NCBI GenBank assembly: GCA_963643925.1
Contig: CAVINS010000004.1
Coordinates: 6,617 to 70,616, forward strand
Source: Phocaeicola_A sp963643925
Lineage (GTDB): Bacteria > Bacteroidota > Bacteroidia > Bacteroidales > Bacteroidaceae
DNA length: 64,000 nucleotides
Direction: 5' to 3'
Shown piece after piece: positions 58,274 to 64,000 of the stretch (the stretch's first letter is position 1; each line of letters begins with the position of its first letter). The notes under the pieces are model-generated. The model saw nothing but the letters and a program-made list of their open reading frames with translations, searched no databases and was not told the origin of the DNA. The position numbers and the translations under genes were made by a program.

Positions 58274-61258
58274 ATGGAATACAATTTCAGGGAAATAGAG
58301 AAGAAGTGGCATCAGCGCTGGATAGAGAACAAAACCTATCTGGTGAAGGAAGATGACTCGAAAAAGAAATTCTACGTATTGAACATGTTCCCTTACCCAT
58401 CCGGAGCGGGACTGCACGTGGGACACCCACTAGGCTACATCGCATCGGACATCTACGCCCGCTACAAACGCCTGCAAGGATATAACGTGCTCAACCCTAT
58501 GGGCTACGACGCTTACGGACTGCCCGCCGAGCAGTATGCCATTCAGACCGGACAACACCCGGCCATCACTACCGTCAACAATATCAACAGATACCGCGAA
58601 CAGCTGGACAAGATAGGTTTCTCGTTCGACTGGAGCCGCGAAGTGCGCACCTGCGAGCCGGGTTACTACCACTGGACACAATGGGCGTTCCAGAAGATGT
58701 TCGCCTCCTACTACGACAATACGAAGAAGCAGGCCCGCCCCATCAGCGAGTTGACAGCAGCCTTCGAGGCCAACGGCACAGCCGGACTGGATGTGGCTTG
58801 CAGCGAAGAGCTGACCTTCACGGCTACCGAGTGGAAGGCCATGGGCCACAAACAACAGCAGGAGACGCTGATGAACTACCGCATAGCCTACCTGGGCGAG
58901 ACGATGGTGAACTGGTGCCCACAATTGGGTACCGTGCTGGCCAACGATGAGGTGGTGGACGGTGTGTCCGAGCGTGGCGGCTATCCAGTGGTGCAGAAGA
59001 AGATGCGCCAGTGGTGCCTCCGTGTGTCGGCCTACGCACAGCGGTTGCTCGACGGACTGGAGACCATCGAATGGACCGACTCACTGAAGGAGACGCAGCG
59101 CAACTGGATTGGACGCTCCGAAGGTACAGAGGTAGTGTTCCGCGTGAAGCGTGACGAGCAGCGCGATGCCGCCGGTAGCGACGAGATTTCGTTCACCATC
59201 TTCACCACCCGTGCCGATACGATGTTCGGTGTCACCTTCATGGTGCTGGCACCGGAGAGCGAAATAGTGGCCCAGGTAACCACACCGGCACAGAAGGCCA
59301 AAGTGGAGGCTTACCTGGATGCCACCAAGAAACGTACTGAGCGGGAGCGCATTGCCGACCGCCGCGTGACGGGTGTCTTCTCGGGCGCTTATGCCATCAA
59401 CCCGATGACGGGCGAAGAGGTGCCTATCTGGATCAGCGACTACGTGTTGGCTGGCTACGGCACGGGGGCCATCATGGCAGTGCCGGCTCACGACAGCCGT
59501 GACTATGCCTTCGCCAAACATTTCGGACTGGAGATTCGTCCGCTCATAGAAGGATGCGATGTGTCGGAGGAGAGCTTCGATGCCAAGGAGGGTATCGTAT
59601 GCAACTCACCCAAGGCAGGTGCCAAGGCCTACTGCGACCTGGTGCTCAACGGACTGACCGTGAAAGAGGCCATCGCAGCCACCAAACAATATGTGCGCAC
59701 GCACAACCTGGGTCGCGTGAAGGTGAACTTCCGTCTGCGCGACGCCATCTTCTCACGCCAACGCTACTGGGGCGAACCGTTCCCGGTATACTATAAGGAC
59801 GGCATGCCCTACATGATCGACGAGGACTGCCTGCCGTTGCTACTGCCCGAGGTAGCCAAGTTCCTGCCTACCGAGACGGGCGAGCCGCCGTTGGGACACG
59901 CCACCAAATGGGCCTGGGACACGGCGAACAAATGCGTGACCGACAACAGCCTCATCGACAACCAGACGGTGTTCCCCATCGAACTGAACACGATGCCGGG
60001 CTTCGCCGGTTCATCGGCATACTACCTGCGCTATATGGACCCCCACAACGACACGGCACTGGTGTCTGCGGAGGCCGACCACTACTGGCAGAACGTAGAC
60101 CTCTATGTGGGCGGTACCGAGCATGCCACAGGTCACCTCATCTACTCCCGCTTCTGGAACAAGTTCCTCTTCGACCTGGGCGTGAGCGTGAAGGAAGAGC
60201 CGTTCCAGAAACTGGTGAACCAAGGCATGATTCAAGGCCGCAGCAACTTCGTGTACCGCTACTACTCGTGGAATGAGGCTAACGGAACGAAAGAGGTGAC
60301 GCCGACCAACATCTACGTATCCAAAGGCATTGCCGACAACATCAACAAGGGAACCTACACGGCAGAGCAGCTTGGACAGATCTTCAAGGCCTGCCAGGTG
60401 GAGGTGCCGGCAGAGATGCTGCAGCACCAAGGCGTGAACGAGATTCACGTGGACGTGAACATCGTGGCGAACGATGTGCTCGACGTGGATGCCTTCCGCC
60501 AGTGGCGACCGGAGTACAAGGACGCACAGATGGTGATCGAGGATGGCAAGTACATCTGCGGATGGGCCATCGAAAAGATGAGCAAGTCGATGTACAACGT
60601 GGTGAACCCCGATATGATTGTGGAGCGCTACGGAGCCGACACGCTGCGTATGTACGAGATGTTCCTCGGACCGGTGGAGCAGTCGAAGCCTTGGGACACC
60701 AACGGCATCGACGGTGTGCACCGCTTCATCAAGAAATTGTGGCTGCTCTTCTATGGACGCGACAATGAGTTCCTGCCTACCGACGGAGAGCCTACCAAAG
60801 AAGAGCTGAAGTCGCTGCACAAACTCATCAAGAAGGTGACCGAGGACATCGAGCACTTCTCGTACAACACCTCCATCAGTGCCTTCATGATCTGCGTGAA
60901 CGAGCTGACCCAGCTGAAGTGCAACAAGAAAGCCATCCTGGGCGATGTGGTAGTGCTGATGGCACCTTTCGCTCCACACCTCAGCGAAGAGTTGTGGGAG
61001 GCATTGGGTCACACCACCTCGGTGTGCGACGCACAGTGGCCTACGTTCAACGAAGAGTATCTGAAAGAGGACTCGGTGAAGTACACCATCTCCTTCAACG
61101 GCAAGGCGCGCTTCACACTCAACTTCCCGGTGGACGCCGACAACGCCACCATCGAAAAGACAGTGCTGGAGCATGCCGACTCGCAGAAGTACATCGACGG
61201 ACGCACTCCGAAGAAGGTCATCATCGTGCCGCGCAAGATTGTGAACGTGGTGCTCTGA
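58274..61258 (+). CDS. leuS: Leucyl-tRNA synthetase
   Basis: LeuRS charges tRNA-Leu. The 994-residue protein starts MEYNFREIEKKWHQRWIENK. It has the HIGH-class motif in YPSGAGLHVGHPLGY, NPMGYDAYGLPAEQYA, the CP1 editing domain (ITFTIF-like SFTIFTTRADTMFGVTFMVL; AVPAHDSRDYAFAKHFGL), KMSKS in EKMSKSMYNVVNPD and a C-terminal anticodon-binding domain. It is longer than E. coli LeuRS (860) because of insertions, as in Bacteroidetes. I start at 58274; the earlier in-frame ATG (58238) lies 11 bp after the -7 box and adds non-family residues. Confidence 0.96.
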   Translation: MEYNFREIEKKWHQRWIENKTYLVKEDDSKKKFYVLNMFPYPSGAGLHVGHPLGYIASDIYARYKRLQGYNVLNPMGYDAYGLPAEQYAIQTGQHPAITTVNNINRYREQLDKIGFSFDWSREVRTCEPGYYHWTQWAFQKMFASYYDNTKKQARPISELTAAFEANGTAGLDVACSEELTFTATEWKAMGHKQQQETLMNYRIAYLGETMVNWCPQLGTVLANDEVVDGVSERGGYPVVQKKMRQWCLRVSAYAQRLLDGLETIEWTDSLKETQRNWIGRSEGTEVVFRVKRDEQRDAAGSDEISFTIFTTRADTMFGVTFMVLAPESEIVAQVTTPAQKAKVEAYLDATKKRTERERIADRRVTGVFSGAYAINPMTGEEVPIWISDYVLAGYGTGAIMAVPAHDSRDYAFAKHFGLEIRPLIEGCDVSEESFDAKEGIVCNSPKAGAKAYCDLVLNGLTVKEAIAATKQYVRTHNLGRVKVNFRLRDAIFSRQRYWGEPFPVYYKDGMPYMIDEDCLPLLLPEVAKFLPTETGEPPLGHATKWAWDTANKCVTDNSLIDNQTVFPIELNTMPGFAGSSAYYLRYMDPHNDTALVSAEADHYWQNVDLYVGGTEHATGHLIYSRFWNKFLFDLGVSVKEEPFQKLVNQGMIQGRSNFVYRYYSWNEANGTKEVTPTNIYVSKGIADNINKGTYTAEQLGQIFKACQVEVPAEMLQHQGVNEIHVDVNIVANDVLDVDAFRQWRPEYKDAQMVIEDGKYICGWAIEKMSKSMYNVVNPDMIVERYGADTLRMYEMFLGPVEQSKPWDTNGIDGVHRFIKKLWLLFYGRDNEFLPTDGEPTKEELKSLHKLIKKVTEDIEHFSYNTSISAFMICVNELTQLKCNKKAILGDVVVLMAPFAPHLSEELWEALGHTTSVCDAQWPTFNEEYLKEDSVKYTISFNGKARFTLNFPVDADNATIEKTVLEHADSQKYIDGRTPKKVIIVPRKIVNVVL

Positions 61259-61296
61259 TGCCCTAGACAAAACTGACAGACCTAAACCGAACAACT

Positions 61297-62193
61297 ATGA
61301 ATATGCATGCGCCGTTGAACTTGTGGCGTGAGGTCAAAGATTATCTGGCCATCACATTGGGAGTGGTCATATACTCGTTGGGATGGACCTGTTTCCTGTT
61401 GCCGTACCAGATAACCACAGGTGCGGTGACAGGTATCGCAGCCATCATCTTCTATGCCACAGGAGTGCCCATACAGGTCTCTTACTTTTCCATCAACGCC
61501 GTGTTGTTGGTGTTCGCCCTGAAGATTCTCGGGTTCAAGTTCTGCATACGCACCATCTATGGTGTGTTGAGCATGACCTTCTTCCTATGGTTCTTCCAAG
61601 TGGTGCTGAAGGACGAGAGCGGCAACCTGATGAAGCTCGTTGGCGAAGGACAGGACTTCATGGGGTGCGTGCTGGGCTCGTGTATGTGCGGCGTGGGCAT
61701 CGCAGTGGTGTTTCTCAACAACGGCAGCACCGGCGGCACAGACATCATAGCCGCCATCGTGAACAAATTCCGCGACATCACCTTCGGGCGGATGATTATG
61801 TACATGGACATCATCATCATCTCGTCGTGCTACTTCATCTTCCACGACTGGCGCCGCGTGATGTTCGGCTACACAACGCTCATCATTACCAGTCTGATAC
61901 TGGACTACGTGATAAACAGTGCCCGGCAGTCCGTTCAGTTTCTCATCTTCTCGAAGAAGTATGACGAGATTGCTTCGGCGGTGAACAAGAACCTGCACCG
62001 TGGCGTGACCGTGGTTGACGGCATGGGCTGGTACAGTCAACATCAGGTGAAGATGCTGGTGATACTAGCACGTCGGAGCCAGAGTGTCTACATCTTCCGC
62101 CTGATAAAGGACATCGACCCAAACGCCCTAGTCTCGCAGAGCAACGTGGTGGGCGTGTATGGCGAAGGTTTCGACCGCATCAAGGTGAAGTAG
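61297..62193 (+). CDS. YitT family membrane protein (first paralogue)
   Basis: This is a 298-residue protein with about five or six membrane helices (YLAITLGVVIYSLGWTCFLL; QITTGAVTGIAAIIFYATG; VSYFSINAVLLVFALKILGF; CVLGSCMCGVGIAVVFLNNG; MIMYMDIIIISSCYFIFHDW). The NGSTGGTDIIA signature is followed by a cytosolic DUF2179 domain (FSKKYDEIASAVNKNLHRGV; VKMLVILARRSQSVYIFRLI). YitT/UPF0750 proteins are of unknown transport function. It follows leuS by 38 bp and precedes a close paralogue, so it is probably co-transcribed with leuS. Confidence 0.87.
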   Translation: MNMHAPLNLWREVKDYLAITLGVVIYSLGWTCFLLPYQITTGAVTGIAAIIFYATGVPIQVSYFSINAVLLVFALKILGFKFCIRTIYGVLSMTFFLWFFQVVLKDESGNLMKLVGEGQDFMGCVLGSCMCGVGIAVVFLNNGSTGGTDIIAAIVNKFRDITFGRMIMYMDIIIISSCYFIFHDWRRVMFGYTTLIITSLILDYVINSARQSVQFLIFSKKYDEIASAVNKNLHRGVTVVDGMGWYSQHQVKMLVILARRSQSVYIFRLIKDIDPNALVSQSNVVGVYGEGFDRIKVK

Positions 62194-62306
62194 GTCGTTC
62201 CGACGGGAAGCGGCCCGAAGAGTACTGCGCGATGTTGTCACTCACGGCATACCGATTAACGGCATACCATATATAATATAGGTACTATTAAACGTAAAAA
62301 GATAAA

Positions 62307-63203
62307 ATGGACAAATTACGTGCATTAACGTTTTGGAGAGAGACCAAGGACTATCTGATGATAACCGTTGGACTCGTCATTTATGCGGTGGCATGGACCA
62401 TCTTCCTGCTGCCTTACCAGATAACCACAGGAGGACTGACCGGTGTCTCCGCCATCATCTTCTATGCCACAGGCATCAAGTTAGAGGTCTCCTATTTTTT
62501 CTTCAACGTCATCCTGCTGGCCTTCGCCCTGCGCATATTGGGACTGAGGTTTTGTCTGAAGACCATCTATGGGGTGTTCATGCTCACCTTCCTGCTGTGG
62601 TTCTTTCAGGAGTTGCTCGAAGATGAGAACGGCAACGCCCAACAGATATTGGGCGCGGGACAGGACTTCATGGCCTGTGTGGTAGGAGCCTGCCTGTGCG
62701 GACTCGGTGTGGGCATCATCTTCAGCCACAACGGCAGCACGGGCGGCACGGACATCATCGCAGCGGCGGTGAACAAGTACCGCGACATCACCATCGGTCG
62801 GATGATGATGTACCTCGACATCATCATCATCTCCTCGTGCTACTTCATCTTTCACGACTGGCGCCGCGTGGTGTTCGGCTTCGTGGTACTGGTCATCATG
62901 AGCATCATCATGGACTACGTCATCAACAGTTCGCGCCAGTCCGTGCAGTTCTTCATCTTCTCGAAGAAGTATGACGAGATAGCCTCAGCCATCAACAAAA
63001 ATGTGGACCGCGGCGTGACGCTGCTCGATGCCACAGGCTGGTACAGCAAGCAACCGGTGAAGGTCATCGTCGTGATGGCCCGTCGTAGCCAGAGTGTCTA
63101 CATCTTCCGGCTGATAAACGACATCGACCCACACGCCTTCGTCTCCCAGAGCAACGTAGTGGGTGTCTATGGCGAAGGATTCGACCGCATCAAAGTGAAA
63201 TAA
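62307..63203 (+). CDS. YitT family membrane protein (second paralogue)
   Basis: This 298-residue protein has the same length, membrane segment order and domains as the preceding gene (YLMITVGLVIYAVAWTIFLL; NGSTGGTDIIAAAVNKYRDI; FSKKYDEIASAINKNVDRGV; VKVIVVMARRSQSVYIFRLI). Both end VVGVYGEGFDRIKVK. The near-identity of the C-termini and the even spacing point to a tandem duplication. Differences concentrate in the first membrane segments and the loop after helix 4, so substrates or partners may differ. The 113-bp gap holds no clear promoter. Confidence 0.87.
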   Translation: MDKLRALTFWRETKDYLMITVGLVIYAVAWTIFLLPYQITTGGLTGVSAIIFYATGIKLEVSYFFFNVILLAFALRILGLRFCLKTIYGVFMLTFLLWFFQELLEDENGNAQQILGAGQDFMACVVGACLCGLGVGIIFSHNGSTGGTDIIAAAVNKYRDITIGRMMMYLDIIIISSCYFIFHDWRRVVFGFVVLVIMSIIMDYVINSSRQSVQFFIFSKKYDEIASAINKNVDRGVTLLDATGWYSKQPVKVIVVMARRSQSVYIFRLINDIDPHAFVSQSNVVGVYGEGFDRIKVK

Positions 63204-63216
63204 CTTTTTATAGACA

Positions 63217-63813
63217 ATGCGTATGAAAAGAAAACTTGTATTCGCGACCAACAATGCCCACAAGCTGGCGGAGATTTCCGAGATGCTGGGCGACAAGATA
63301 GAATTGCTTAGCTTGAAGGACATAAGCTGCACAGCCGACATCCCCGAGACGGCAGAGACCCTTGAAGGCAACGCCCAACTGAAGGCACAATATGTCTACG
63401 AGCGCTATGGACTCGACTGCTTTGCCGACGACACCGGTCTAGAAGTGGAGGCACTCGACGGAGCCCCCGGTGTCTACTCTGCCCGCTATGGAGGCGAGGC
63501 ACACAACTCCGAGAAGAATATGGACCGCCTGCTGCGTGAGCTGGCGGATGAGGAGAACCGCGCGGCCCGCTTCCGCACCGTCATCTGCCTCATCCTAGGA
63601 GGTAAGACCTATCTGTTCGAGGGCGAGATAAAAGGCTCCATCCTACGTGAGCGTCAAGGCCACGAAGGTTTCGGCTACGACCCTCTGTTCGTCCCCGAAG
63701 GCCACACCGAGAGCTTCGCCGTGCTGGGCGAAGAGCTGAAGAACCAAATCAGCCACCGTGCCCGTGCCGTTGCCAAGCTGTTGGAGTTTCTGAAGCAAGA
63801 CTTAGTGGGTTGA
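63217..63813 (+). CDS. rdgB: XTP/dITP diphosphatase (HAM1/RdgB family)
   Basis: The enzyme hydrolyses non-canonical purine nucleoside triphosphates to keep inosine and xanthosine out of DNA and RNA. The 198-residue protein starts RKLVFATNNAHKLAEISEML and has DTGLEVEALDGAPGVYSARY, LRELADEENRAARFRTVICL, GSILRERQGHEGFGYDPLFV and SHRARAVAKLLEFL. The start could equally be the ATG two codons later (63223). It lies 13 bp after the second YitT gene and is the probable operon end. The 121-bp gap to the next start holds no obvious terminator. Confidence 0.95.
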   Translation: MRMKRKLVFATNNAHKLAEISEMLGDKIELLSLKDISCTADIPETAETLEGNAQLKAQYVYERYGLDCFADDTGLEVEALDGAPGVYSARYGGEAHNSEKNMDRLLRELADEENRAARFRTVICLILGGKTYLFEGEIKGSILRERQGHEGFGYDPLFVPEGHTESFAVLGEELKNQISHRARAVAKLLEFLKQDLVG

Positions 63814-63934
63814 ATGCCACAGCCAAAGGATACAACGGAATGAAAGGCGGTGTATTTTTCCAACTCAGAGAGCATTTCGGAATGATTTGGAAGTCAACGT
63901 TCATAGGTTCACTTCCCTCACATATATACTGCCC

Positions 63935-64000
63935 ATGAAAAAGACACTAACCTGCATACTTGCCGTTACAACACTGTTCGGAACCAGTCTCCGTCTCTGT
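63935..64000 (+). CDS. Start of an exported protein (cut by window edge)
   Basis: A frame opens at ATG 63935 and runs off the window after 22 codons. It begins MKKTLTCILAVTTLFGTSLR, a basic start followed by a hydrophobic run, i.e. a signal peptide. No stop is reached and nothing about function can be said. The upstream gap contains only a short A/T-rich stretch. Confidence 0.5.
   Translation, partial: MKKTLTCILAVTTLFGTSLRLC

Noticed and set aside
1..64000. tRNA, rRNA, insertion sequence, prophage or SusC/SusD pairs
   Set aside because: I looked through the intergenic gaps and gene list and found none; the two glycosidases stand alone. A covariance search could still find a missed small RNA.

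Overview
The window looks like a chromosomal segment of a Bacteroidales bacterium (Bacteroidaceae/Prevotellaceae type), with mostly GC-balanced to GC-rich genes. The evidence is a Bacteroidetes promoter pattern, TTTG or TTG, then 19-21 bp, then TAnnTTTG, repeated upstream of many genes, together with Bacteroidetes-typical families: DUF3276 Pur-alpha-like protein, DUF5606, LruC lipoprotein, an OstA-like protein, a long NusB, a PnuT/TonB thiamine uptake pair and OmpC-free lipoprotein-rich envelope genes. I cannot name the species. I saw no tRNA, rRNA, CRISPR array, insertion sequence or prophage.

Layout. 1-9.3 kb: the start of gmd (cut by the left edge), a GH2 glycosidase, a His-rich CobW-family GTPase, a large metzincin-type zinc protease, ruvA and a GH43-type lipoprotein. 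9.5-14.9 kb: a lipoprotein, then an accessory-looking, more AT-rich block made of a DprA-like protein and a RecQ-like helicase fused to a phosphoribosyltransferase, with a HigBA toxin-antitoxin pair divergent from it. 15-24.7 kb: cca, an LruC lipoprotein, a PEP-synthase-like protein with receiver-like N-terminal domains, and the rplY-pth-hslR operon. 24.8-28.3 kb: nusB-yajC-ybbR-coaE and DUF5606.

28.5-37.1 kb is a branched-chain metabolism block: ptb-buk, then a leu operon (leuA, leuC, leuD, a second LeuA/CimA-type synthase, leuB). The leu operon is preceded by a previously unlisted 27-codon leader peptide rich in Ile/Leu/Val codons and by a terminator with a competing antiterminator, i.e. 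a classical ribosome-mediated attenuator. 37.2-44.6 kb is an envelope-biogenesis operon: three periplasmic PPIase-type proteins, an OstA-like protein, a small membrane protein, then mutL. 44.7-49.8 kb holds metY, a thioesterase, gdhA and paaK. 49.9-53.7 kb holds a minus-strand candidate small transcript with two tiny ORFs, then a TPP-riboswitch-controlled TonB receptor and PnuT. 53.9-57.6 kb is a three-gene unit of unknown function: large coiled-coil protein, DUF4112 membrane protein and WYL regulator. 58.3-64 kb holds leuS, two tandem YitT paralogues, an XTP/dITP diphosphatase and the start of a secreted protein.

Most interesting signals: the leu attenuator; the helicase-PRTase/DprA module, which resembles a repurposed competence toolkit and may be anti-mobile-element; four intergenic arrays of 21-22 bp tandem repeats whose units are unrelated between loci but all have dyad symmetry; the mini-ORF transcript downstream of pnuT; and the coiled-coil/DUF4112/WYL unit. 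No database search was possible, so novelty is not established for any of them.
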